This document shows, in pieces, positions 38,633 through 46,438 of a stretch of DNA of 64,000 bases. The DNA is from Eggerthella lenta DSM 2243 (GTDB lineage: Bacteria; Actinomycetota; Coriobacteriia; Coriobacteriales; Eggerthellaceae). Made by a program: the position numbers and the translations under genes. The notes below the pieces were generated by a model, which was given only the letters and a program-made list of their open reading frames with translations, did not search any database and was not told where the DNA came from. Position 1 is the stretch's first letter. The number at the start of each line of letters is the position of its first letter. The stretch spans positions 3,337,001 through 3,401,000 of the forward strand of contig NC_013204.1 in the NCBI RefSeq assembly GCF_000024265.1, read 5' to 3'.

Positions 38633-40135
38633 ATGTCGAACGCTGCCTCTGAAACCCTCGACGGGAGCCTCGCCGCCAGCGCAGGAGCCTCCCGCGACAA
38701 AGGTCAGATCATCGACCCGAACGGCCTCGATCTGTTCCGCCTCACCATGATGGTGATCACGGCCAGCATCTGCGGAGGCATCTTCGCGCTGGCCGGCGAC
38801 ATGGCCGCCGGAGGCGCCAGCACCGGCGCCGTGCTCATCAGCTGGGCCATCTGCTTCGTGGGCGTGTTCTCGCTCATGATGTGCTTCAACGGGCTGTCGC
38901 AGGCCCGCCCCGATCTCACCGGCGGCATCTACGCCTACGCGGCAGCCGGATTCGGCGACTTCGTCGGGTTCAACTCCGCATGGGGCTACTGGGTGTCGGC
39001 GTGCCTGTCGAGCGTGTCGTTCGCCATCCTGCTGTTCTCGGCGCTGGGGTACTTCTTCCATCCGTTTGAAAGCGGCAACAACCTGCTGTCGTGCGTGTGC
39101 GCGTCGGCGTTTCTGTGGCTGCTCGTGTGGCTCGTGTCGCGCGGCGTGAAGGAAGCGGCCGGCATCAACGTCATCGTCACCATCGCGAAGCTCGTGCCGC
39201 TTGCGCTGTTCGTGCTGTCCATCGCGCTGCTGGGCAAGTTCGACCCCGCCATCTTCATGGAGAACTTCTGGGGCGAAGCGGGCGGGCCCGACCTTGGCAC
39301 GCAAATCGTGTCCACCATGATCGCGCTCGTGTGGGTGTTCACCGGCATCGAAGGCGCCGTGGTCATCTCGGGTCGCGCGAAATACGCCCGCGACGTGGGC
39401 CGCGCCACAGTCATCGGCTTCATCTCGGTGTTCGTGCTGTACCTCATCATCTCGCTGGAGAGCATGGGCGTCATGCCGCGCGCGCAGATGGCCGAGCTGG
39501 CCACCCCGTCGATGGCGGGCATCCTCGAACATGCCATCGGGCCTGTCGGCGCGAGCATCGTGAACCTCGGCGTGGTGCTGTCGCTTCTGGGCGCGATGCT
39601 GGGCTACGTGATCATCGCCGCCGAGACGCCGTTCGAAGCCGCGCGCCAGGGCGTGTTCCCGAAGTCGTTCGCGCGCACGAACAAGAACGGAGCGCCCATC
39701 GTCACCGTGCTCATCTCGACCGGCATCACGCAGCTGTTCCTGATCGTGTCGGTGTTCTCGTCGTCCACGTACCAATTCTTCTACGCGTGCGCCGTGTCCA
39801 CCATCCTCATCCCCTACGTGTGCTCGGCGGCCTACTACATGAAGATCGCCTGGAAGCGCGAGCACCTGACGCCCGAGCAGGTGAAGAAAGCCCGCGTGTT
39901 CGGCACCGTCGGCTTCGTGTACACGGTGTTCCTCGTGTGGGCGGCCGGGCTGGTGGGAATCATGATCACCACTATCCTGTTCGCTCCCGGCATCATCGTA
40001 TATGCCATGGGCCAGCGCGAACGCGGCGAGAAGATACTGCCAAACATGGCGGACAAGGCGATAGCCGCCGTCATCGTGGTGCTCATGGCGGTATCGATCG
40101 CCCTCATGGCCACCGGGACGATACAGGTGCTGTAG
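38633..40135 (+). CDS. APC-family amino-acid permease (arginine/ornithine-antiporter type)
   Basis: A 500-residue membrane protein with about 12-13 TM helices. The APC signature is near the N-terminus: MMVITASICGGIFALAGDMA, the unwound helix 1 GxG-like segment, and GLSQARPDLTGGIYAYAAAGFGDFVGF in helices 2-3. It resembles ArcD/YdgI-type basic amino-acid exchangers. The ATG at 38633 follows AAAGGAGGGG; longer in-frame extensions upstream lack coding character. It lies 300 bases after the DDAH-like hydrolase on the same strand, consistent with supplying its substrate and exporting product. Exact substrates are inferred. Confidence 0.85.
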   Translation: MSNAASETLDGSLAASAGASRDKGQIIDPNGLDLFRLTMMVITASICGGIFALAGDMAAGGASTGAVLISWAICFVGVFSLMMCFNGLSQARPDLTGGIYAYAAAGFGDFVGFNSAWGYWVSACLSSVSFAILLFSALGYFFHPFESGNNLLSCVCASAFLWLLVWLVSRGVKEAAGINVIVTIAKLVPLALFVLSIALLGKFDPAIFMENFWGEAGGPDLGTQIVSTMIALVWVFTGIEGAVVISGRAKYARDVGRATVIGFISVFVLYLIISLESMGVMPRAQMAELATPSMAGILEHAIGPVGASIVNLGVVLSLLGAMLGYVIIAAETPFEAARQGVFPKSFARTNKNGAPIVTVLISTGITQLFLIVSVFSSSTYQFFYACAVSTILIPYVCSAAYYMKIAWKREHLTPEQVKKARVFGTVGFVYTVFLVWAAGLVGIMITTILFAPGIIVYAMGQRERGEKILPNMADKAIAAVIVVLMAVSIALMATGTIQVL

Positions 40136-40288
40136 CTCCCACTGCGCCGCCTGCTCGCTCGCGCAGGCGGCGCATACGCGCGGGTCGGCGCCGTTCGTTG
40201 GGTTACGGCTCCATGACCGATGTTTTCCGTCTCGCTTTCAGCGTGCTACAGTGATACGGATATATCGTCGCACGTCAAGGAGCGTCCC

Positions 40289-40657
40289 ATGAACTTCATC
40301 ATCCGCTGGCTCGTCACCGCTATCGCCGTGGGCGTTGCGGTGTGGATCGTTCCGGGCATGGATCTGCTCGGCGGCACCGACGCGTGGGTGGGCATCGCCA
40401 TCTTCGGCTTGATCCTGTCGCTGATCAACATCAGCATCAAGCCCATCATGCAGGTGCTCAGCCTTCCCATCAGCGTGATCACGCTGGGCATCTTCTACCT
40501 GGTGGTGAACACGCTCATGCTGTACATCGCGGCATGGCTGGCCAACGGGATCTTCCAAGTGGGACTGGTCATCGACTCGTTCGGCAGCGCGTTCGTGGCC
40601 TCCATCGTCATCAGCATCGTATCGGCGCTGGTGAACGCATTGGTAGGCAAGGACTAG
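40289..40657 (+). CDS. Small four-TM membrane protein (PF04020 / phage-holin-like family)
   Basis: A 122-residue protein made almost wholly of four hydrophobic helices with short loops (helix 1 from residue 4; SINISIKPIMQVLSLPISV-type motif in the middle). It matches the pattern of the widespread small membrane family often labelled phage holin family 4 or DUF360; bacterial members are not phage genes and have no known function. The ATG at 40289 follows AAGGAG. It is a single gene with its own terminator. Confidence 0.75.
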   Translation: MNFIIRWLVTAIAVGVAVWIVPGMDLLGGTDAWVGIAIFGLILSLINISIKPIMQVLSLPISVITLGIFYLVVNTLMLYIAAWLANGIFQVGLVIDSFGSAFVASIVISIVSALVNALVGKD

Positions 40658-40680
40658 CATCCGGATCGCAACCACCTGCA

Positions 40681-40717
40681 AGCGGCACCGTCGGTTTCGG
40701 CGGTGCCGCTTTCTTTG
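40681..40717 (+). terminator. Rho-independent terminator
   Basis: The 10-bp perfect stem AGCGGCACCG (40681-40690) / CGGTGCCGCT (40701-40710), with an additional inner pair of bases, is followed by TTCTTT. It lies 23 bases after the stop of the small membrane protein gene. Confidence 0.85.
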
Positions 40718-40878
40718 GTTCGAGAGCGCTCCGAAACGATCGGAAGGGTCGTTTGCGTGAATTCTGAGCGCAGATCGCACGCAAACACGACAACCGCCGT
40801 ACAATGGGCGCGGCAAAAATTGGGCAGGCGCACAAGCAAAGCGGCGCGTGCGCCCGCATACACGTGAGGATTGGAATC

Positions 40879-41382
40879 GTGAAACAGCAGACCGACGCCG
40901 TCTCAGGCGTCTCCGGGTGCGCGTCCGCACCTGCTCATGGCGATGTCTCTTGGCGCGCGAAAGCAGGACGGGCGGGCAAGCGAGGAGCGCGCTTCGCCGC
41001 GCAGCTCGCCCTGGTGGTTGCCGTGTACGGTGCGGGATGCGCGATCGCAAGCGTGCTTCCTGTCCGACTTCCGGGCAACATCGTGGGCATGGTGCTGCTG
41101 TTGGTACTGCTGGGCACGGGTCTGCTGAAAGCGCGGCATGTGGGCGACGCCTGCGACTGCCTGCTGGACAACATGTCGCTGTTCTTCATTCCCGCCGGCG
41201 TGGCCATCATGGGCTGCGTCTCCCTTTTGGAGGGCAACGCGCTGAAGTTCGCGCTCGTATGCGTAATCACCACGGTGATCGTGTTCTTGGCCACGTCGTA
41301 CACGGTGATGCTCGTGTCTCGGCTGACGGCGAAGCGCGTCGATGCGACAGGCGTCGCCCGCGTCGCCGACGAGGAGGCGTAG
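40879..41382 (+). CDS. lrgA: CidA/LrgA-family membrane protein
   Basis: A 167-residue protein. A polar 35-residue N-terminus precedes four TM helices containing the family motif LPGNIVGMVLLLVLLGTG and FFIPAGVAIMG. CidA/LrgA proteins are holin-like partners of CidB/LrgB, linked to murein hydrolase control or to pyruvate uptake. The start is a GTG at 40879 after TGAGGATT; no ATG is better placed. lrgB begins five bases after the stop. The lytS/lytR regulators that control lrgAB in staphylococci are not nearby. Confidence 0.85.
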   Translation: MKQQTDAVSGVSGCASAPAHGDVSWRAKAGRAGKRGARFAAQLALVVAVYGAGCAIASVLPVRLPGNIVGMVLLLVLLGTGLLKARHVGDACDCLLDNMSLFFIPAGVAIMGCVSLLEGNALKFALVCVITTVIVFLATSYTVMLVSRLTAKRVDATGVARVADEEA

Positions 41383-41387
41383 GCGCG

Positions 41388-42086
41388 ATGGACGGCATAG
41401 CGCAACTCGCACTGACACTCGCAGTGGGAACCGTCGCCTCGTTCGCAGTGTTCAAGCTTTCCGTGCTGCTGTACGAGCGCGTGAAGTCGCCGCTGCTCAA
41501 TCCCCTGCTGGTTACCGTCGCGTTCATCATCGCGGCGCTCGTGGCGCTGCGCATCCCCCTGGATTCCTACGAGCAGAGCGTGCAGCTCATCTCGTTTCTG
41601 TTAGGACCGGCCACCGTGGCGCTGGCATACTCGGTGTACCGGCAGCGCCAGACGCTCAAGGAGCACTTCGTTCCCATCTTCGCGGGCTGCCTTGTAGGCT
41701 CGGTGGTGTCCATGGCTAGCGCCTACGCGCTGTGCAAGCTGCTGGGGCTCGACGATGCGCTTGCGCTGTCGTTCATCCCGAAGTCGGTGACCACACCCAT
41801 CGCCATCGCGGTATCGCAGCAGCTGGGCGGCATCACGTCCATCACGGTGGCCGCCGTCATCGTCACCGGCATCCTGGGCGCCATCACCGCGCCGCTCATG
41901 GCGCGTCTGTTCCGCGTGCGCGACGGCATCGCCAAGGGCGTGGCCATCGGAACGTGCAGCCACGCGGTGGGAACGACGAAGGCCCTTGAGATGGGCGAGC
42001 TCGAAGGCGCCATGAGCGGCGTCTCCATCGCCGTGTCAGGTCTGCTGACCACCGCCATCGTCATCGTCGCAAGCTGTTTTCTATAG
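41388..42086 (+). CDS. lrgB: CidB/LrgB-family membrane protein
   Basis: A 232-residue membrane protein with about seven helices. Family motifs seen are KSPLLNPLLVTV, SFLLGPATVALAYSVYRQ, FIPKSVTTPIAI and IGTCSHAVGTTKALEMGE. It forms a unit with lrgA; its GAGGAGG Shine-Dalgarno lies inside the lrgA C-terminal codons. The function is tied to lrgA (autolysis control or pyruvate transport). Confidence 0.9.
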   Translation: MDGIAQLALTLAVGTVASFAVFKLSVLLYERVKSPLLNPLLVTVAFIIAALVALRIPLDSYEQSVQLISFLLGPATVALAYSVYRQRQTLKEHFVPIFAGCLVGSVVSMASAYALCKLLGLDDALALSFIPKSVTTPIAIAVSQQLGGITSITVAAVIVTGILGAITAPLMARLFRVRDGIAKGVAIGTCSHAVGTTKALEMGELEGAMSGVSIAVSGLLTTAIVIVASCFL

Positions 42087-42443
42087 GAAGACGCCACCTC
42101 TCCGCGGCAAGCGGCACGAATGCTTCGCGTGAGACGCCCTTTCGTTTTCGCAGATGAACGCCTCGCTTGCGAACTTTGCGCGCAACCGCTTCGTATATGA
42201 GCTAGCCTCGCATCGCATTCGCGTGGAAACCGCGTCGGAAACGCCGGCGAGAAACGTGGAATCCGCGTGGCAAGCGCGTCGGACGCGCGCGAGATCGAGG
42301 AAGATCCGCGCTGGATGCGCGCCATCTGCGCATGATACGCGGTCGCTATACTAAGAGGTACGAAGCGCAGAGGCGGCGCGGCACCACACCCCTTTCCACC
42401 AGATGCTCCCGAGCGAGGGACCGCACGGAGGGAGGTGGACGCC
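42087..42443 (+). other. Intergenic region upstream of small toxin-like gene
   Basis: 357 bases with no supported gene. A TATACT -10-like hexamer at 42347-42352 could start the toxin transcript, giving a leader of about 85 nt; the -35 region is poor. A Shine-Dalgarno GGAGGGAGG is at about 42427-42435. Short frames in this stretch lack ribosome sites and normal amino-acid composition. Confidence 0.4.
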
Positions 42444-42554
42444 ATGACCGTTTTGGCCTTGATAGCGGCGATCCTTGAGTTCGCTTCCAGCTTGCTGGGG
42501 TTCTTGACAGCAATAGCGGAACGGCTCCCGATCCGCAAGGACAAGGAGCCGTAA
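42444..42554 (+). CDS. 36-residue hydrophobic peptide, probable type I toxin
   Basis: Small gene of 37 codons. The peptide has a polar-free N-terminal helix of about 24 residues (TVLALIAAILEF, then ASSLLGFLTAIA) and a charged tail ending RKDKEP, the layout of membrane-acting type I toxins (TxpA/BsrG/Fst and holin-like toxin families). A strong GGAGGGAGG Shine-Dalgarno precedes the ATG by about eight bases. A hairpin at 42585-42616 follows the stop. A consensus-like minus-strand promoter at 42623-42650 would make an RNA overlapping the 3' end of this gene, as in convergent toxin/antisense-RNA pairs. Family membership is by resemblance only. Confidence 0.6.
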   Translation: MTVLALIAAILEFASSLLGFLTAIAERLPIRKDKEP

Positions 42555-42616
42555 CCAAGTAGCCAAACCGCCGAAGCGATTCGAGAGCCGTGGGGAGTTA
42601 GAGCTCCCTGCGGCTC
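42445..42616 (-). ncRNA. Candidate antisense RNA antitoxin
   Basis: Predicted from the promoter at 42623-42650, with its 5' end near 42616. The 3' end is uncertain; a stem CGGCTCC / GGGAGCCG on the minus strand within the toxin 3' region could end or stabilise it. It would be fully complementary to the 3' part of the toxin mRNA. The extent given is only a guess at the overlap zone. Confidence 0.35.
42585..42616 (+). terminator. Hairpin after small toxin-like gene
   Basis: Arms GAGCCGTGGGGAG (42585-42597) and CTCCCTGCGGCTC (42604-42616) pair over 13 bases with two G-U wobbles on the plus-strand RNA. The 3' side runs into GCCTCTATTATA. It lies 30 bases after the peptide stop and would be the common 3' end or overlap zone of the sense and antisense RNAs. 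Confidence 0.6.
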
Positions 42617-42622
42617 GCCTCT

Positions 42623-42650
42623 ATTATACGAACGGGCGGCGCAAAAGCAA
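42623..42650 (-). promoter_or_regulatory. Minus-strand promoter of putative antisense RNA
   Basis: TTGCTT (42650-42645), 16 bases and TATAAT (42628-42623) on the minus strand. A transcript would start near 42616 and run antisense through the hairpin and the peptide gene. No minus-strand coding gene begins nearby; the alcohol dehydrogenase on this strand ends at 42657, so the promoter drives something else. Confidence 0.6.
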
Positions 42651-42656
42651 GCGCCG

Positions 42657-43829
42657 TTACAACGCGATCCTATAGATCTCGCGGGCATCGTCCATGGTGA
42701 GCTTCTTGAAGCTGCCGAAGGGCTCGCCCTTGTTCTCTTTGAGCGTGGGGATGAGCTTCTCGATGTCGTCTTCCTCCACGTCGAGCTCCGCGAGCGTGAT
42801 AGGCATGCCGAGCGAGGCGAAGAACGAGCGCGTCTCGTCGATGGCCGACAGCGCGTCGGCGTTCACGTCGCCCGTAGGCGCCAGTCCGAACACCTCGCGA
42901 CCGTAGTAGGCGAAGCGCGCCGGGTTCGCATCGTAGACGAACTCCATCCAGGCCGGGAACATGACGGCCAAGCCTGCGCCGTGCGTGATCTCGGGATAGA
43001 GGGCCGACAATTCGTGCTCCAGGCCGTGCGTCGCCCAGTCCTCGTGACGGCCGACGCCGGCGAGGCCCTGGTGGCACAACATGCCGGCCCACATCACGTT
43101 CGCGCGCGCATCGTAGTTCTCGGGATCCACCATGACGCGCGGCGCCTCGGCGCGCACCGTCTTCATAAGCGACAGGCACAGGTTGTCCGTCACCGGCACC
43201 GCGCCCACGTCGTCGAAGAAGCGCTCCAGCAGATGGCAGAACATGTCGGTAAGGCCCGCAGCAGTCTGGAACGGAGGCAACGTGAACGTGAGCTCGGGAT
43301 TCATGAACGCCAGCTTCGGGCGCTGGGCGTTGTTCGCGTAGCCCGACTTCATCTGCAAGGCGTCGTTCGACACCACCGTGTTCTTCGACGCCTCGCTGCC
43401 GGCAGCCGGGATGGTGAGCACCACGGCGATGGGCAGCACGTCGTCCGTCGGCCGCTTCGTCTCGAAGAAATCCCACACGTCCCCGTCGTAGTGCGCGCCC
43501 ACGGCGATGGCCTTCGCCGAGTCGATGACCGAGCCTCCGCCCACGGCCAGCACCCAGTCGACATCGTGCTCCTTGCACAGCGCGATGCCTTCGCGAGCAA
43601 GCGTGATCTCGGGGTTCGGACGCACGCCGCCCAGCTCCACGTGCTTGATGCCCTGTGCATCCAACGATGCCTTCACGCGGTCGATCAGGCCGCTTTTCAC
43701 GGCGCTCTGGCCGCCGAAGTGCAGCAGCACCGTACGCGCACCGCACTCGGCCAGCTTGCTTCCCACCTGCTCTTCAGCGCCCTTTCCGAACACGAAGTGG
43801 GTCGGCGACACGAATTCGAAGTTCTCCAT
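42657..43829 (-). CDS. Iron-containing alcohol dehydrogenase (BdhA/YqhD-like)
   Basis: A 390-residue group III alcohol dehydrogenase reducing aldehydes with NAD(P)H. The nucleotide-binding GGGSVIDSAKAIA lies near residue 97. Iron/zinc ligands are in AGLTDMFCHLLERF (Asp, His), and GLEHELSALYPEITHGAGLAV (two His). FGKGAEEQVG near the N-terminus is typical of the butanol dehydrogenase branch. The ATG at 43829 follows AAAGGAA. It is monocistronic, next to the ZIP transporter on the same strand but 109 bases away. The physiological aldehyde is unknown. Confidence 0.9.
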   Translation of the reverse strand: MENFEFVSPTHFVFGKGAEEQVGSKLAECGARTVLLHFGGQSAVKSGLIDRVKASLDAQGIKHVELGGVRPNPEITLAREGIALCKEHDVDWVLAVGGGSVIDSAKAIAVGAHYDGDVWDFFETKRPTDDVLPIAVVLTIPAAGSEASKNTVVSNDALQMKSGYANNAQRPKLAFMNPELTFTLPPFQTAAGLTDMFCHLLERFFDDVGAVPVTDNLCLSLMKTVRAEAPRVMVDPENYDARANVMWAGMLCHQGLAGVGRHEDWATHGLEHELSALYPEITHGAGLAVMFPAWMEFVYDANPARFAYYGREVFGLAPTGDVNADALSAIDETRSFFASLGMPITLAELDVEEDDIEKLIPTLKENKGEPFGSFKKLTMDDAREIYRIAL

Positions 43830-43938
43830 AGACGTTCCTTTCCGCCATGCGTTCACGTCATGTTGATTGTTCGTGGTGCAACGTATCACATAGTACTACC
43901 AGCAGCGTCTCCAAGAAAGAGCATCCTGCACCGCGCCT

Positions 43939-44733
43939 CTAGCCCAGCGCCACGTCCAGGATCATCATGACCAGGAAGCCGGCCATCACGCCCAGCGTGC
44001 CGGCGTTGGAGTGCTCGCCCAGATGCGCCTCGGGGATAAGCTCCTCCACCACAACGTACATCATGGCACCGGCTGAGAACGCCAGCATCCACGGCATGTA
44101 CGGCGAGATGAGCCCGGCGAACAGCACCACGAGGATGCCGAACACCGGCTCAGCCAAACCCGACAGCGCTCCCAATGCGAACGCCTTCGGTGCGCTCATG
44201 CCCTCCTGCAGCATGGGCAGCGCCACTGCTGCGCCCTCGGGCACGTTCTGGATACCGATGCCGATAGCCAGCGCCACGGCCATGCCGAACATGGCGGGGT
44301 CGCCGCCGTTCTGGGCAGCCATGGCGAACAGTAGGCCAACGCTCATGCCTTCGGGGATATTATGCAACGTGACGGCCGTGAACAGGAGCGTGGGACGATC
44401 CCATTTGCTGGGCAGGCCCTCGGGCTTGCTCTCGCCCGGATGCAGGTGCGGCAACAGCTGGTGCAGCACCATGAGGAACGCCACGCCGATGGCGAATCCA
44501 CCCGCAGCGGGAATCCACCCGACCTGCCCCGCTTCCTCCGCGCGCTCGATGGCGGGAATCAGCAACGACCACACAGACGCCGCTATCATTACGCCAGCCG
44601 CGAATCCTAGGAATATCCGCTGAAACACCATGCTGTTGCGCTTGCGAAACAGAAAAACCGACGCAGCGCCCAACGTGGTCATCAAGAAGGTGAAGCCGGT
44701 CCCGCCGGCAGCCCACAGCAAAGCAGTTTGCAT
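43939..44733 (-). CDS. ZIP-family metal transporter
   Basis: A 264-residue membrane protein with eight predicted TM helices of the ZIP (ZupT/GufA) family, importing Zn2+ or other divalent metals. TM4 carries VTLHNIPEGMSVGLLFA and TM5 IGIQNVPEGAAVALPM, the paired metal-site motifs. A histidine-rich loop (LHQLLPHLHPGE) lies between TM3 and TM4. The ATG at 44733 follows AGGAGC. No metal-responsive regulator is adjacent. Confidence 0.9.
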   Translation of the reverse strand: MQTALLWAAGGTGFTFLMTTLGAASVFLFRKRNSMVFQRIFLGFAAGVMIAASVWSLLIPAIERAEEAGQVGWIPAAGGFAIGVAFLMVLHQLLPHLHPGESKPEGLPSKWDRPTLLFTAVTLHNIPEGMSVGLLFAMAAQNGGDPAMFGMAVALAIGIGIQNVPEGAAVALPMLQEGMSAPKAFALGALSGLAEPVFGILVVLFAGLISPYMPWMLAFSAGAMMYVVVEELIPEAHLGEHSNAGTLGVMAGFLVMMILDVALG

Positions 44734-44910
44734 GCTTGCTCCTATCGTATTCACTCGTTCGTGTCCATCGGCGCGTCGCACGGAATCGGGGAAACCGACG
44801 GCATCGCGCAGAGCCGTGTCCTTGTATCAATCCACAGTGTACGACAATAATCGATCGCGCACGCGATGCTTTCCCTCAGCGTCAACTTGAAGCTGCCAGC
44901 GCACGGGACC

Positions 44911-44969
44911 CCATCATCGCCCGAAAAACACGCCTCAGCGCGTGGAGCGTGTTTTTCGGGCGATGATGG
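44911..44969. repeat. Large perfect palindrome, copy 3 of dispersed family
   Basis: The 23-bp perfect arms 44911-44933 and 44947-44969 enclose the 13-base loop CTCAGCGCGTGGA. It differs from copy 2 (37299-37357) only at the outermost base pair and within the loop. It ends 13 bases before the left end of the IS3-family element; a run of eight G separates them. Confidence 0.92.
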
Positions 44970-45023
44970 GGGGGGCTTGCAGTGAACTGCGCCCCGGTTC
45001 TTGGACAAGGAAAATAAAGGTGG

Positions 45024-45878
45024 CTATGCTGCTAAGGACTGGTTCCGGAATTCCTCCGGGGTCAGTCCTTTCAGTTTAACCTGCCTTCGCCTCGTGTTCC
45101 AGTGGACGATGTACGCCTCGAGCCTCTCCTTGAACTCCTCGAAGCTCTCGAAGCTCTGCCCGCGGAAGAACTCGTCCTTGATATGGCCGAAGACCTGCTC
45201 GGTCGCGCCGTTGTCGATGCAGTTGCCCTTTCTCGACATGCTCTGGACGATGCCCGCCTCCTCGAGCGTCTTGCAATAACCGTCGTGCTGGTACTGCCAT
45301 CCCATGTCGGAGTGCATGACCGGGCTCGCGGCCTCCGGCATCTTCGCCAGCAGGCCTTCCAGCATCTCCTTTTGCTGCGCCATGTTCGCAGACCGCGATA
45401 TGCTCCAGGACACGATCTCCTTGCTGCCGAAGTCGTACGCTGGGGCAAAGTAGGCCCTGCCCCACGGGGCCTTGAACTCGGTGACGTCCGTGCCGAGCTT
45501 CTGCCAGGGTTCGTCGGCTGAGAAGTCCCTGTCCAGGACGTTGTCGAACGCCCTGCCGACAACGCCTTTGAACGAGTTGTACCTGTGGTAGTCGCTCTCG
45601 CGCCGGATGCCGCAGCTGATGCCCATCTCGTGCATGATCTTCAGTGCGGTCTTGTCGGCTATCGCCACGTCCTCCTCGGCGCGCAGGGCCATGGCGACCT
45701 GCCTGTGTCCGCAGCCGTTGGCCGTGCGGGAGAACACCTCCGCCACCTTCTCCCATAGCTCCGGCCTCGTCGGCCTCGGCGGGTGCGAGCGGGCGCGGTA
45801 GTAAGTCGATCTCGGGAGCCCGGCGGCTGCCAACAGGTCGGAAAGAGCGTGGCCTTGCCCTGAAAGCATCTCGATCAC
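45024..45878 (-). CDS. IS3-family transposase OrfB (DDE integrase domain)
   Basis: About 284 residues from a GTG at 45878, but most likely made as an OrfAB fusion by -1 frameshifting in AAAAAAA (45932-45926), since this frame is open upstream through the slippery run. An HTH_21-like N-terminal part (WEKVAEVFSRTANGCGHRQVAMAL) is followed by the rve/DDE core: GTDVTEF (first Asp), MHSDMGWQY (second Asp) and DNGATEQVFGHIKDEF (Glu). All catalytic residues are present. Confidence 0.88.
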   Translation of the reverse strand: MIEMLSGQGHALSDLLAAAGLPRSTYYRARSHPPRPTRPELWEKVAEVFSRTANGCGHRQVAMALRAEEDVAIADKTALKIMHEMGISCGIRRESDYHRYNSFKGVVGRAFDNVLDRDFSADEPWQKLGTDVTEFKAPWGRAYFAPAYDFGSKEIVSWSISRSANMAQQKEMLEGLLAKMPEAASPVMHSDMGWQYQHDGYCKTLEEAGIVQSMSRKGNCIDNGATEQVFGHIKDEFFRGQSFESFEEFKERLEAYIVHWNTRRRQVKLKGLTPEEFRNQSLAA

Positions 45879-46378
45879 TTGGGACTTCTCCCAGCTCGAG
45901 ACTTCTCCGCCTCCAGGGCGCGGACTTTTTTTAAGTAGGCGTTCTCGGCTTCGAGCCTGCGCACGCGCGCCTCGAGCTCTTGCTCGCGCGTCTTGGGCGC
46001 GCTTTGAGCCGCAGATCCCTTCGGCCTGCCCTTGGGCTTGGGCCTGAGAGCGTCGGCCCCGCCTTCGCGGTAGAGCCGGCACCAGGAGTCGAGCGGGGTC
46101 CTCGACGCGATGCCGAAGGCGGCCATGGCCTCGGGCTTGCCCATCCCCTCGTCCACGACGGCCCGAGCTGCGGCGACCTTCGTCTCCCAAGCGTATCTCG
46201 TTTTCCGGCTACCCATGCAGAGCAGCACCTCGCTTCCGACCGACCTGTACGTCAGAAGCCATTTTTCCACGATGCTGGCCGACATGCAAAGCCTCGCGGC
46301 GACGATGTCCCTGCCGTACCCCTCGTCGAACAGCTCGACCGCTAGTTCGCGCATCTTCCTGTCATGCTTCGGCGGCAT
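45875..46378 (-). CDS. IS3-family transposase OrfA (HTH domain)
   Basis: A 167-residue DNA-binding subunit. It has two helix-turn-helix segments (MRELAVELFDEGYGRDIVAARLCMS near the start, and AAARAVVDEGMGKPEAMAAFGI) and a C-terminal coiled-coil/leucine-zipper-like stretch (REQELEARVRRLEAENAYLKK), where the frameshift to OrfB occurs. The ATG at 46378 follows GGGAGG. A longer in-frame extension to 46630 runs through the IS terminus and is not accepted. Confidence 0.85.
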   Translation of the reverse strand: MPPKHDRKMRELAVELFDEGYGRDIVAARLCMSASIVEKWLLTYRSVGSEVLLCMGSRKTRYAWETKVAAARAVVDEGMGKPEAMAAFGIASRTPLDSWCRLYREGGADALRPKPKGRPKGSAAQSAPKTREQELEARVRRLEAENAYLKKVRALEAEKSRAGRSPK

Positions 46379-46438
46379 AAAGAAGCCTCCCATCTCTCGA
46401 ACTTTACTTTCTTGTCCAAGAAATGGGAGGCAGTTCAC

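Larger units (their letters stand above)
44983..46438 (-). mobile_element. IS3-family insertion sequence
   Basis: A 1456-bp element with orfA and orfB on the minus strand. The ends are imperfect inverted repeats: both start TGAACTGC and, after 6-7 variable bases, continue TTCTTGGACAAG. No clear target-site duplication is seen. The length, two overlapping frames with an A7 slippery run, and TG...CA ends fit the IS150-type group of the IS3 family. The element looks intact and possibly active. Confidence 0.88.

Noticed and set aside
40289-40657. Prophage remnant (holin)
   Set aside because: The protein family is common in non-phage chromosomes and no other phage genes are nearby.
42154-42354. 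66-codon plus-strand frame after lrgB
   Set aside because: Arg/Ala/Ser-rich without hydrophobic core or ribosome site; no support for coding.
42351-42566. Two minus-strand frames of about 70 codons overlapping the toxin-like peptide
   Set aside because: No ribosome sites, composition of shadow frames, and the segment is better explained by the plus-strand peptide and antisense RNA.
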